Shown piece by piece: positions 1 to 10,001 of a stretch of DNA of 64,000 nt. A program made the translations under genes and the position numbers. The stretch covers positions 620,001-684,000 of the forward strand of contig NC_050723.1 in assembly GCF_013402915.1 (NCBI RefSeq), given 5' to 3'. This DNA comes from Zygotorulaspora mrakii (lineage: Eukaryota; Ascomycota; Saccharomycetes; Saccharomycetales; Saccharomycetaceae). Every line of letters starts with the position of its first letter. Positions within the stretch are counted from its first letter, which is position 1. The notes beneath the pieces were generated by a model. The model worked only from the letters and a program-made list of their open reading frames with translations. It was not told the origin of the DNA and ran no database searches.

Positions 1-118
1 GTTGTGTCGATAGTATTGTTTTAGTTTGATAGATATTTTTCTAAGATAGCAGAATGCATACTTTTTAACCATCTTTCACTAGAGCATGCTATTAAACAAA
101 ATTGATATAGATGTATAG

Positions 119-1226
119 TCAAGAGCGCTTTTTTATCAATTCGACTCCCCATCTAGCAGCGCCAGCTGTATTGCTAGTTATGGTGAAGATTGAAACTAAA
201 GGAAGCATCTCAAGAAAACCTGCCGCCATCCCAAATGAAAGAAAGAGACCTATATGTTCATATTGGAAATCTTTTGCTTGATCTTTGCTAATACCTTTCA
301 ATGTGAAGTATCTTCCCATATATGAAAACGCTCTTCTACCACTTATCAATTGATTTGCAATAGTTGGACCAATCAATGGAACAACCGATATCGAAGATAT
401 TATAAGCAGGATAAGTATACTTCTCAATATGCTAACACACCATGTTGGTAGTGAAAAAATCCAAAACTCAGGCATTGTCCAATTTGCCTTGAATTCTTGT
501 TTTGGAGATATTTTAATATACTTTGCACTCCTTAGGAACTCATGTTGTCCATGCAAATATAGCGTCGTATCGAAAATATTATTATAAATAGGTGTGAGAA
601 CAATATTTCTACAAACCATTGCCGTCAGAGCATTAGTTTGCAAGAGCCATTGAATGTTAACTATTATGACACCTAAAGGTCCCAAAGCCACTATTGCCCA
701 CGCCAAAACTGTAGGCATAATAATTGTATAGTACAAGATACCAATTGTCAAAAAAATTATCAAATAACAAACTCCAAAAATTAACAATTGCCCCCAATAC
801 ACTCTGTGCGTAGAAATTAAAATAAGGCCCTTTTCCGATTGTGGCTATGTTAGTATTGAACTCTTTTTCAGATGTCTAGTAATGTGATTTTTTATCACAT
901 ACAATGAATGGATATTTAAAGGTATTACCCAGAAAAAAGTCCTTCAAAAAGTTTCTCTTAACATATTCCCTCCGTCTCTTGAGAGTTGCCAGAGCTACAT
1001 TTTTCCACTGTTTGAACAGAATAGGAATTCTATCAAGTATCGGCAACTCAATATTGGCCTTTGGATCCAAATGGGAACTTGTTTCATTTGATTGGCTGAT
1101 CTCAGGGGGTAGAGGCTCCTCTGCTCTCGAAAAATCTTGCTCTGCTCGATAATCTGTATAACTGATTATAACGGTATCGTGTCCTTTCATTTTGCCCAAC
1201 GTTATAATTGTTGCCAGAGTGTACAT
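119..1226 (-). CDS. RRT8: RRT8-like membrane protein (EI24/LDS family), apparently spliced
   Basis: Multi-pass membrane protein of the Rrt8/Lds1/Lds2 family, which in S. cerevisiae acts at lipid droplets and in outer spore wall assembly. Two open segments in different frames (about 1226-903 and 829-119) both align with the neighbouring LDS2-like protein: exon 1 ends NFLKDFFLGNTFKYPFI, matching NFFFDFFDGSAFLFPFK next door, and exon 2 resumes with the hydrophobic segments. Between them lie GTATGT (902-897) and a perfect TACTAAC branch site (855-849). An acceptor at AAAAG (intron 830-902) or at TAG (intron 845-902) keeps the frame. With the first, the protein is about 344 residues. The ATG at 1226 is the first in frame; 1190 is an alternative. 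A pseudogene broken by a frameshift is the other reading, but the splice signals argue against it. Confidence 0.8.
830..902 (-). other. Predicted spliceosomal intron in RRT8-like gene
   Basis: The donor GTATGT and branch TACTAAC match the yeast consensus exactly. The acceptor is ambiguous: AAAAG at 834-830 gives a 73-nt intron, and TAG at 847-845 gives 58 nt but sits only about 5 nt from the branch adenosine. Both keep the reading frame. The AAAAG site gives a spacing closer to the LDS2-like neighbour. Confidence 0.72.
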
Positions 1227-1756
1227 ATGAAGTTTGATCAAATAATCATCCTTTTAAATGTTTGAAATGCGACACAAAAAATAAATTAATTTATTATTGT
1301 CATAGTGACAGAAAAAAGAGAGAAAGATACGGTCGAGCAGACATTTATCCTCAGGCAGCTACCGCTAGCCTGAGTTTTTATGTTGGTAAGAGAGGTACCT
1401 TGCTGCGATTGATAGGTATAAAAGACCTCGATTTCCCTTTCAATTAAGTGATTACGCCAAATAAACGGGATTAAATAGCAGCAGCTTCTGAACTGAACAT
1501 AAAACTGACCTACAACCATGTGTGGGGTGCATCTATTTCTGTTCTCTACACTGTCTCATCAGGGATACTGGTGTTTAATAGTGTAACCTATCTGCACCTA
1601 GCTACGATTAGTACTTGAGCGATATCTCATGATAATACTAAAAGAGCCCTTGAGTGTTGTTGCACTTCCTTGCATTTCTCAGCTCAATATTGTCACGTTC
1701 GTTCCTTTTGAATGAAATATATCATTTTATTATATGTAATCTGTATAGTAGCTACT
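1227..1756. promoter_or_regulatory. RRT8 upstream region with mid-sporulation element
   Basis: No gene is seen in this tandem intergenic stretch between the LDS2-like stop and the RRT8-like start. At 1271-1279 GACACAAAA matches the Ndt80 mid-sporulation element gNCRCAAAW, about 45 bp upstream of the RRT8-like ATG at 1226. The family is linked to spore wall formation, so this is a plausible sporulation control site. Short ORFs here have no support. Confidence 0.45.
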
Positions 1757-2653
1757 TTAAATATTTCTAATTGCCCACAAGGCTGCACCAATAGTATTTG
1801 TGCAGAGGGCGAAACCAGATAAGATTGGAATAGTTTCTAATAAACCACAAGACATACCAAATGCAGTATATTGACCAAAATGCTCAAAAAACTCATCCTT
1901 GCGCTGTAAATTATTATAACCTCTCAGTCTGAGACATTTCGAGAAAAATGTTTTAGCAATAAATGGTGACATTAAATATGTAAACATAAATGGGCCTAAG
2001 ATTGGTATTGATGATATAATCAACGCAACGATAAGGGAAAGGGTGCCAGCAAAATACTTGAAAACCTTTAGCGGTAAATAGAATGACCAAAAATAAATTG
2101 AGGTGATTGGAACATAGTACTTTATAGGTTTTTTGTTGAAGAAGGCCTGCATGCCATTTTTTTCAACTGTGATTGTTATTAAATGATTATTAAAATGGCA
2201 AAGTCGCATGAACATCATTGTAAGAACATTTGCCTGCAAAAACGAATGGGTCCATGCAACTAAAAGTCCAGTGGGTCCAAAAATCGCAAATAGTGCTGTG
2301 TAAACAGGGGTTATTGTTGCCCAATACACCATGCTAACGATCGTGTACATAATCAAGTACAAGGAAAGAGTGCCAAGTACATTCAACGCATAATCACTTT
2401 TGTATTTGTAAAACTGTCCAATTCCTTTGAAAGGGAAAAGAAAAGCGCTCCCATCAAAAAAATCAAAGAAAAAATTACCAAACACCCTGGAGAATCTATG
2501 GCTTAATATTTCGCCCTCTTTTTTGTAAACTTTTTCACTGTACTCTTTAAGAGCTAGCTCTGACGATGGGTGTCTCTCGTACACTTGATTGATATCGTAC
2601 TTGTAAACAAGAGCACCGACTCCAGTTAGAAAAAGTGATCCTGCGAAACTCAT
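1757..2653 (-). CDS. LDS2: LDS2-like spore wall / lipid droplet membrane protein
   Basis: 298-residue multi-pass membrane protein of the EI24-like Lds1/Lds2/Rrt8 family, which S. cerevisiae uses on lipid droplets during outer spore wall assembly. Several hydrophobic spans are visible (roughly residues 90-115, 120-145, 195-235 and 265-290), with a conserved FGPTG turn and a C-terminal part rich in Gly and Leu. The start chosen is the ATG at 2653; the reading frame is open a little further but only through a TTG. No splice signals are seen here, unlike in the downstream RRT8-like paralogue. Position beside RRT8 and upstream of PSK reproduces S. cerevisiae YOL048C-YOL047C-YOL045W (and YAL018C-YAL017W). 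The single copy could equally be called LDS1. Confidence 0.85.
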   Translation of the reverse strand: MSFAGSLFLTGVGALVYKYDINQVYERHPSSELALKEYSEKVYKKEGEILSHRFSRVFGNFFFDFFDGSAFLFPFKGIGQFYKYKSDYALNVLGTLSLYLIMYTIVSMVYWATITPVYTALFAIFGPTGLLVAWTHSFLQANVLTMMFMRLCHFNNHLITITVEKNGMQAFFNKKPIKYYVPITSIYFWSFYLPLKVFKYFAGTLSLIVALIISSIPILGPFMFTYLMSPFIAKTFFSKCLRLRGYNNLQRKDEFFEHFGQYTAFGMSCGLLETIPILSGFALCTNTIGAALWAIRNI

Positions 2654-4173
2654 AGCCAAAAAAAAACTGTGGGAGAAATTTGTCTATGTGTCTGGATACA
2701 GCTATGGAGGAAGGATGCCAGAAAGCGAAAGAAAAATACAACAGATCAATGGTCCGAAATATGCCTCTTTTATATATAAATTGGGGTACATAAAATAAGA
2801 CACTAGTAAGTCATATTCAATAATTAATTAATTTATTCAATTTCCATTTTTGGTTTTCAATTACTGACGCAAAAAACAAACAAACATTAACGTCACATGG
2901 AGAAACTTCAGTGCATATTGCCTGCATACCTCTCACATTTTCCGAAAGAGGTACTGAATTTCTCTAAGCGGCAGAACAAATGCCTGAAAGAATTAGCTTT
3001 CCTCATTTCCTGTTTAGGAGAGCTTGTGAAGCCCCAAAAGGGATATATCTCTTTGTCATTATATACGTAAAATGTTTATTTTTGCCTGTTTGAAGGCGAG
3101 CTGTTGAGAATGTGTCTTTACACGAGTCTTTCGTGGAGCGTGATATCAATGGCTCGCCGTGCTCCCGCCTTATATATGATAGAATAGCTTCCTGCCATAC
3201 TACATGTACCAGTCGAAATCTCCCAGGCTAGTCAAGTACGTTAAGCTGAGAGCCGCGGGCTCGCAGTTCTGAAGTGAAGTCTCTTCCCACTAATGTCCGT
3301 GGCCAGACTTTATCTTATTGTAACTTAATTCACCTTAGCTTCACGGTTACATGTCTTGAAGCCCGCGTTCAATGAAGCGAAAGGCTCGAAAGAAGAGATG
3401 GGCGTGCTTTCGTTCTCGACCTAGGGCTCTGCTACTGCCCAGCAAGGATGGAGAGAGAATTGCTATATATCTATGATCGCTTTCTATAGTAAATGTGTTG
3501 AAGGTCTGATGGCCGCATAAGTGATACAATACGTAGCCTGTCATCTAGTATTTGAGCCATGGAAGGGCACAAGGAGCTCTCCTTGTAGAGGAGTGGGCGA
3601 GAAAGCGTAGCACTTTTGACAGTCTCGAAAAACAATCGTAAAAATGACTCCGCTTTATATATGATGAGTGAGAGTGCATCTTGATGGCTCAGTGTCTTCG
3701 TGGTTGTGTGAGTAGCCCAGTCTTGGGCTGCCTATCGGTGCTTTCTCGCTGTAGGCGATCTTTATCCGGACGGCAGTTTATTCATTCTTCCGGACAGCTA
3801 GGCACTGATCTGCCTTATAAAAAGTAATCCATATTTGTCGAAGTGATAGAGATACAAAAAATGTAGCTGATGAGGCGGTGTGTATCGGGGTGTGTATCAA
3901 ACAGAGAAAGTTATATCTTGTTATTATTGACTTTACTCTGAACTTTAATCCTCTATATTCTAGAGGTATCGGCTTGTACCGCGGTCAGGGCATCGGGGGG
4001 ATTTAAACGTGAGTCAACAGAGAAAGGGTTGATTGAAGTGCGATTTCAGAGGAAGCGCGTTGGAAAGAAAACCGTAGAACCAATATCGATTAGGAAAAGA
4101 CATCTTTGTGTGTGTCATACAGTTTGGCAGGAAATCTAAGAGCTTATTTTGTTTGGGGAAAGAAAGAACGCAA
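2654..4173. promoter_or_regulatory. Divergent intergenic region, LDS2 / PSK
   Basis: About 1.5 kb separates the divergent LDS2-like and PSK genes, with no convincing gene. GACGCAAAA at 2866-2874 fits the Ndt80 mid-sporulation element, 213 bp upstream of LDS2. TATA-like TATATATAAAAG lies near 2763-2775 for LDS2. TTATATATGAT occurs twice (near 3172 and 3655), and the stretch between is noticeably more GC-rich than typical intergenic DNA, so an unannotated transcript or long 5' leader of the PAS kinase is possible. No tRNA or snoRNA was recognised. Confidence 0.4.
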
Positions 4174-7100
4174 ATGCCGTATATAGGAGCTTCAGCTATT
4201 TCACAGTCTTCCTTTAAAAGTCTGAAGGAGCAGCATTTTGCGAAAGGAGCAAGTCCGTCCAGGAACTCGTCGAAGCAGTCCTCGATATGTGAGGAATCGG
4301 ATGCCGAGTCGATTCGCAGCAATACACCAGACACGACAGCCGACACTAGTTCGAATGACACTGGGTATGACATACCTCTGGAACAAGGAGTGAGGACAGA
4401 GGCAAAAAGGACTCAGTCTGTTAGCCCTACAGTTTCATGTAGATCGGAGTGTGAGACTAATGAGGTTTCGGCTCTACCAAATGAGTCTACACATGCGTAC
4501 TCATATAATCCACTTTCGCCAAACTCTTTGGCTGTGAGACTGAGTATACTGAAGAGGTCCTTGGAGATACTGATAAGAAACCCTAATATGTTAGGTGACT
4601 CGAAATATGAGAGCAATAGTTTTAATACTGACAAAGAACAATGTGAGATGAAAAAGAAGAATAGAAAGAATAATAATGCTAATGTAATGCAACAGAAATT
4701 CAGTGCACACTCCGCAGCACTTAATGCGTTTGTTTCAAGTACTACAGCTAGTGCTAATGCCAGCAGTACTTCTAGTGGTACTGCTAGTGGTATACAGTCA
4801 CCAGGTGCGGCAGTTTCAAGAACAGCTAGCTCCATAATCCCATTCAAGGGTGTAGGAGCAAATGCAACGACACACCTACATAGACCCTCATCATTAGCAT
4901 ACATTTCGCATAACTCAAAAAATGAGAGAAAAGGGGAGATATATTACAATAGAATTAATGCATCGAGCTCGATGGATGTAATAAACTCGCAGAGGGCAGA
5001 TTTAGAGGGTTTATTGGAGTTATTAAATAAAACGCTGGAAAACAATACTTCTGAGAGGGCGACTGACCTTCATATGATATCTTTATTGAACATCGATAAG
5101 CTGATACTCGGCAAAACAGAATCAAACGGGAGAAGGTCGTCACAAGCGCAACTAAAAGTTTTACAACTCAAGAAAACCTTACTAGATAGTTTAGCTGAGC
5201 CTTTTTTTGAACACTTTAATTCCCAAGAAGGACAAGGGGCAGAAGAAATGAAAGAATTGAACCATGAAATTGATACAATTCCGGGTTTGAAATTAGACGC
5301 AAATAAGGTTGCAATGTCTAGTATACGACCTCAACAGGATTACGGCCGTATTCTGCATACTTTCACATCAGGTAAAAATATCGCGCCTCAAGCTATTTTT
5401 ACCTGTACACAACTTCATCCATGGCAATTCAAAGCTGCTAATGATTTGGCTTGCCTGACGTTCGGCATATCAAAAGTTGCATTAAAGGCATTAACATTAT
5501 TAGATTTGATTCATACTGATAGTAGAAACTTTGTTCTGAACAAGCTTTTATCTACAGAAGGCCAAGAACTGGTGTTCACCGGTGAAATCGTTGCTATTGT
5601 TCAGCCTGGGTCGAATACAACAAATTCCAATTTGATATGGGCTTCTTTTTGGGCAAAGCGAAAGAATGATTTATTGGTTTGTATTTTCCAAAAAGTTCCA
5701 TGTGATTACGTTGATGTTTTGTTGAATTTACAGGATTACTCAGTTGATAATATATCAGGTGCTAGTGGACTGTTCTGGAGGGACTTAAAAAGAAAAGACG
5801 TGCAGAGTACAGATTCACCAAAGTTTCAAATCGGTACTGAGACTGATAGCGATAGCGATTTAGAAGAACGTTTTAGCAACTCTTTAACACTAACAGAAAT
5901 GAAAAAATCAAAGTCAACAAATGATATTTCTTCAAAGAAAAAATCTGTAAAATTTGCTGATGAAATTCATGATATTAAAGAGTTGAGTCAATCATTAGGA
6001 CAGTTGATAGAGGACATCATTGCTGGTAAGGTTTTGTCGGTTGATGATGACCTTTTACCGGTACCCATTAGAGTGGCTAATCATATCAACTTTGTTAGAT
6101 ACTTCACTTTGAATGACGCATCGAATAATATTCCTTGTGCTGTGTCGTGCTCAATATTAGAAAATGAACTCAAATTGAAAATTCACAGTTTACCATATCA
6201 AGCAGGTCTTTTTGTACTTGATTCTCATACTTTTCAACTAATTAGTTGCAACAAATCAGTATTAAAGAATATGTTCGGTCATCACTTTTCAGAGTTAGCA
6301 GGAAAGGATATTTCTGAAATAATTCCATCCTTTAAAACATTGAGTGATTATGTTAATGCTTCTTATCCTGCATTGAATATCACACTTCACAGAAATATCG
6401 GGTTGGTTTTAACAGAACACTTCTTTAGAAAAATTCAAGCTGAGATGACGGATGAAGTTGAAGATTTTTATACTTCAATTGGCATAAATGCACTTCATAG
6501 GGACGGTCGCATAATAAAAATTGATTTTCAATTACGCGTGATGAGTTCTAGCGTGATTCTTTTATGGGTCACGCATTCAAGAGATGTTGTGCTGAGAGAT
6601 TATTCTTCCACTCCATCACAATTGCACATGTTGAAAGAAAACGACCTGGCATATGTAAGCAGTGGCAACAGCTCGGAAACATCATCTAAGCGTTCTTCTT
6701 CAAAGATATCTATTGATAGATTGAAGGATTTAGCATCCACTGGTATTGAAACATCAACCAGTGCCGATTTTATGAAACGCAATATGACGTCCTCTTCAAG
6801 CTCCTCCACACTTGATTGGAACCTTTCTCCTGTGGAGAAAGTCAAACAAAAAGAAGAAGCCAAAAAAACCCAAGAAGAAACGGGTGAAAAGGAGGAGGAG
6901 GAGGAAGAAGAGCCTCCATCTATTCAAGTTGGTGATCCGGAGCTACAAAGGAAGTTGGATTTGGCTAGAATCTATACCAGAAACAAATCCGAATTTGTTA
7001 AAGAAGGCAATTTCAAATTAGATGAAGAGCTAATAAAGAGCATAACATCCACTCCTCAGGGTACAGATTCCAACCTATCACTCAACAAGATGGTAAGTGA

Positions 7101-8013
7101 CGGGCAAACCTCTCCCTCAGAAAATAAAAATTCTTCGAGAACGGAGGATTCAGAACCGGTACCACTTTTCTTAACTACTCCCGAAGCTAATATAGGAGCT
7201 CAAAAACATATCAAGAAATTTTCAGATTTCCTAATCTTACAGAAAATGGGCGAGGGTGCATATGGCAAAGTGAACTTGTGTCTTCATAGAAGGGAAAAAT
7301 ATATCGTTGTGATAAAGATGATTTTCAAAGAAAGAATTTTGGTCGATACTTGGGTCAGGGATAGGAAATTAGGTACGATCCCATCTGAGATTCAAATAAT
7401 GGCTGCATTGAATAAAAATCCGGATGAAAATATTTTACGTTTACTGGATTTCTTTGAGGACGACGATTACTACTATATCGAAACACCGGTGCATGGTGAA
7501 ACAGGTTGCATTGATCTTTTCGACCTAATTGAACTCAAAACTAATATAACTGAATTGGAAGTTAAACTAATTTTCAAGCAAGTTGTGTCTAGTGTCAAAC
7601 ATTTGCATGATCAGGGAATAGTTCACAGAGATATCAAGGATGAGAATGTAATTGTGGATTCTAAGGGTTTTGTCAAGTTAATCGATTTTGGCTCTGCTGC
7701 TTACGTTAAAAGTGGACCATTTGACGTCTTCGTTGGCACAATTGATTATGCCGCCCCCGAGGTCCTAGGCGGTGAACCATATGAAGGAAAGCCTCAGGAC
7801 ATCTGGGCGATTGGTGTTTTGTTGTATACTATTGTTTTCAAAGAGAATCCATTTTATAATATCGATGAAATTCTGGAAGGCACTCCCAAATTTGATAGTA
7901 ATATTGACGAAAGTGAAGAGTGTATTGATTTGATCAAAAGAATACTGAACAAGTGTCCACCAAAACGACCTTCCATTGATGAAATATATAATGATAAATG
8001 GCTACAGTTTTAA
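4174..8013 (+). CDS. PSK1: PAS domain serine/threonine kinase (Psk1/Psk2)
   Basis: 1279-residue PAS kinase that links nutrient state to sugar storage and protein synthesis; known substrates in S. cerevisiae include Ugp1 and translation factors. A PAS region spans about residues 670-800. The C-terminal kinase domain runs from about 1015 to the end, with the glycine loop GEGAYG (1026), HRD (1151-1153) and DFG (1171), all intact, and an APE motif. An acidic Glu run lies near 905, and Ser-rich linkers fill the N-terminal half. The start is the ATG giving MPYIGAS, the same N-terminus as S. cerevisiae Psk1; the frame is open upstream only from GTG. It is a single gene here where S. cerevisiae has PSK1 (YAL017W) and PSK2 (YOL045W), so either name is defensible. 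Confidence 0.95.
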   Translation: MPYIGASAISQSSFKSLKEQHFAKGASPSRNSSKQSSICEESDAESIRSNTPDTTADTSSNDTGYDIPLEQGVRTEAKRTQSVSPTVSCRSECETNEVSALPNESTHAYSYNPLSPNSLAVRLSILKRSLEILIRNPNMLGDSKYESNSFNTDKEQCEMKKKNRKNNNANVMQQKFSAHSAALNAFVSSTTASANASSTSSGTASGIQSPGAAVSRTASSIIPFKGVGANATTHLHRPSSLAYISHNSKNERKGEIYYNRINASSSMDVINSQRADLEGLLELLNKTLENNTSERATDLHMISLLNIDKLILGKTESNGRRSSQAQLKVLQLKKTLLDSLAEPFFEHFNSQEGQGAEEMKELNHEIDTIPGLKLDANKVAMSSIRPQQDYGRILHTFTSGKNIAPQAIFTCTQLHPWQFKAANDLACLTFGISKVALKALTLLDLIHTDSRNFVLNKLLSTEGQELVFTGEIVAIVQPGSNTTNSNLIWASFWAKRKNDLLVCIFQKVPCDYVDVLLNLQDYSVDNISGASGLFWRDLKRKDVQSTDSPKFQIGTETDSDSDLEERFSNSLTLTEMKKSKSTNDISSKKKSVKFADEIHDIKELSQSLGQLIEDIIAGKVLSVDDDLLPVPIRVANHINFVRYFTLNDASNNIPCAVSCSILENELKLKIHSLPYQAGLFVLDSHTFQLISCNKSVLKNMFGHHFSELAGKDISEIIPSFKTLSDYVNASYPALNITLHRNIGLVLTEHFFRKIQAEMTDEVEDFYTSIGINALHRDGRIIKIDFQLRVMSSSVILLWVTHSRDVVLRDYSSTPSQLHMLKENDLAYVSSGNSSETSSKRSSSKISIDRLKDLASTGIETSTSADFMKRNMTSSSSSSTLDWNLSPVEKVKQKEEAKKTQEETGEKEEEEEEEPPSIQVGDPELQRKLDLARIYTRNKSEFVKEGNFKLDEELIKSITSTPQGTDSNLSLNKMVSDGQTSPSENKNSSRTEDSEPVPLFLTTPEANIGAQKHIKKFSDFLILQKMGEGAYGKVNLCLHRREKYIVVIKMIFKERILVDTWVRDRKLGTIPSEIQIMAALNKNPDENILRLLDFFEDDDYYYIETPVHGETGCIDLFDLIELKTNITELEVKLIFKQVVSSVKHLHDQGIVHRDIKDENVIVDSKGFVKLIDFGSAAYVKSGPFDVFVGTIDYAAPEVLGGEPYEGKPQDIWAIGVLLYTIVFKENPFYNIDEILEGTPKFDSNIDESEECIDLIKRILNKCPPKRPSIDEIYNDKWLQF

Positions 8014-8555
8014 CTGAACATGAAGCTCTCTCTACTAGCATTCACACTCTTTTCATTTTCACTTTGAGGGTTTTTTTGGTATAGCATTTCTAAAGTTTTA
8101 ATCATATGGCATGATCGCGGAATCTTGTTTAATGCAACTGTTAATTCAAATGATGTTTGTTTTTATTTTTTAAGTTTAGTCAAGAATAAATATATATCAA
8201 AAAATCTTATTTGAAAAAATGAAAAAAAAAAGAATAAGTGACCAGAAGCCGTTTCATGCCTAAAAAGGGCTGGGAGTGAAGTTTATGGAGATGTACTTTA
8301 TTCTCAATATGTCATACCAATCCTTGCACAATAAAACTTGCTTAAAACTGCCGCTGGGCTATGAAATTATGTTCTTAATTATTGAAATTGCAATGTATTG
8401 CGAGCATCTGATAAAAAATAACACCCGCCCTCGTTTTTAGACTGTTCATTTTATGCATTCTTTCCTTGATCTTTCATTATTGGGACTTTTCACCCATAAG
8501 AAATATTTACACAAAATGTAAACAAAGAACCTTATGCGAAGAAAGAAGGTAGAAG
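8014..8555. other. Intergenic, PSK terminator and PEX15 promoter
   Basis: AT-rich stretch between two genes on the same strand. It contains A and T runs near 8060-8080 and 8205-8240 that suit a yeast 3' end region. No gene or strong regulatory motif is seen. Confidence 0.4.
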
Positions 8556-9680
8556 ATGGTCGCATTAGAGACTAACGGTAACAGCTACATACATAATGGT
8601 GGTGAAACTGCATTAGAAGATGTACTGAAGCACGATTTTTTTGGTACTCCTTCTTTTCTCACTGATGCCGGCAGCGATGACACTGCTAAATATGGTGAGT
8701 GTCTGACATTATTTGTTCAAGGTGATAGCTCGAGGTGTCTAGAAGAGATGCATAAGCACGACTGGCTCAATCTAAATACGTTGAGAAATAATCGCCAAGT
8801 TTCAAACCTGTTTTTAGGTGCCTTTGAAACTGTGCCTGATTCATTGATTTTTAGTACCCGTTTGCGGGAGTCGATAAAGCAAGTTTTGACTGGCGATATA
8901 ACTACGATTTTCGCTGACACCAGTGAGCTGCTAGATCCATCTCACCTATTGGAAATAAATCAGTATTATATTTGTTGCGCCAAGCTTTTTCGTACCGATG
9001 GGTCAAAATTTCAGACAGAGACTGGATTTCTTGAGTCAAGAGTGAGGAAGACAATTCTAGATTTTGCCTCAGAATTGCAAGACCCACCCAATCATGAAAC
9101 AATTGCAGATTTACACAAGCTTGTGGAAATTTATGTTTTCGAGATCCAAGTTGGTCTTCAAAAGATTAAGCCTTCGACATCTTTGTACTTCAGGCTTTGT
9201 GAAGATGTACCGAAATTAGCTGCCCATTTTCAAGAAACGATTGATACTCACTGTGGCAAGTCAATCGAAAATTTAATACTTGATCAGTTAAAACACAAAC
9301 AGAAAGTCAATACAAATGGTACAAGGCATCACAATCACCAACACCATGATCGTAGGACTCAGAGTGCTAGTGATGCAACTGTCTCCCCTAATTCATCTGG
9401 GATTGCTTCAACCGCCGCTACAAATGCAAGAGCAGAGTCTGCAGAAGAACCTGCTCCGAGCTCTCAGCTCACAACGGTTTTAGGAGTAATAAAGAGGCGG
9501 CTTCATTTTTTTCAGAACATCCATTTTTCACATCAAACAATTTTGATTATTCTTCTAATGCTGCTAATATCGAATAAGAGTCTACTTAAATTAGCCCATT
9601 TTCCAAAATGCATTACTGAAATGTATAAAAGAGTGTCACCACAACTGGCAAGTCTGTTAAGACTGCTCTCTAGTATATAG
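8556..9680 (+). CDS. PEX15: Peroxisomal tail-anchored membrane protein Pex15
   Basis: 374-residue protein matching the position and architecture of S. cerevisiae Pex15 (YOL044W), the tail-anchored peroxisomal receptor that docks the Pex1-Pex6 AAA ATPase for recycling of the import receptor Pex5. The body is soluble and mostly helical, followed by a low-complexity linker with a His-rich patch (RHHNHQHHDRR, about 258-268) and Ser/Ala runs, then a single hydrophobic segment near residues 327-341 (TILIILLMLLI) and a short basic tail, as expected for tail-anchor insertion. Sequence divergence in this family is high, so the call rests on architecture plus synteny between PSK2 and NTG/NGL1 counterparts. 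Confidence 0.82.
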   Translation: MVALETNGNSYIHNGGETALEDVLKHDFFGTPSFLTDAGSDDTAKYGECLTLFVQGDSSRCLEEMHKHDWLNLNTLRNNRQVSNLFLGAFETVPDSLIFSTRLRESIKQVLTGDITTIFADTSELLDPSHLLEINQYYICCAKLFRTDGSKFQTETGFLESRVRKTILDFASELQDPPNHETIADLHKLVEIYVFEIQVGLQKIKPSTSLYFRLCEDVPKLAAHFQETIDTHCGKSIENLILDQLKHKQKVNTNGTRHHNHQHHDRRTQSASDATVSPNSSGIASTAATNARAESAEEPAPSSQLTTVLGVIKRRLHFFQNIHFSHQTILIILLMLLISNKSLLKLAHFPKCITEMYKRVSPQLASLLRLLSSI

Positions 9681-10001
9681 ATCAAAATCTGGTCAATACG
9701 GACATGAACGTCACGAAGAACGACACTGTTACCCTGTGTAACCATAAGGACTTTCCGTCAAGGAACAGGGACAACAAAATGAAGCTAAATGAACAAATCA
9801 ACAAGTTTTCCCTTCACAAAATACGTTGTGTACGAGGACCCTTGGATAAACTGTGTGAAGGCTAGAGCGCCTCTATAAGTGACTTAATATTTCACATTAG
9901 TAAATTGGAGAAAGTGCTACATCCAAGAAGGCCCAATTGACAGTAATTTACTTCGTTTTGATTCTTTTACGCCCTAGATTTAAGGTTCAAAAACAACAAA
10001 G
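9681..10001. other. Intergenic, PEX15-TPD3
   Basis: Region between two genes on the same strand. It joins a YOL-type neighbour (PEX15) to a YAL-type neighbour (TPD3). No gene, repeat or clear binding site was recognised apart from an A-rich tract just before the TPD3 ATG. Confidence 0.35.

Noticed and set aside
2892..2948. GTCACATG (CDEI-like) followed by TTTTCCGAAAG (CDEIII-like) as a possible centromere
   Set aside because: The spacing is only about 40 bp, the sequence between is not AT-rich, and the CDEIII flanks do not match.
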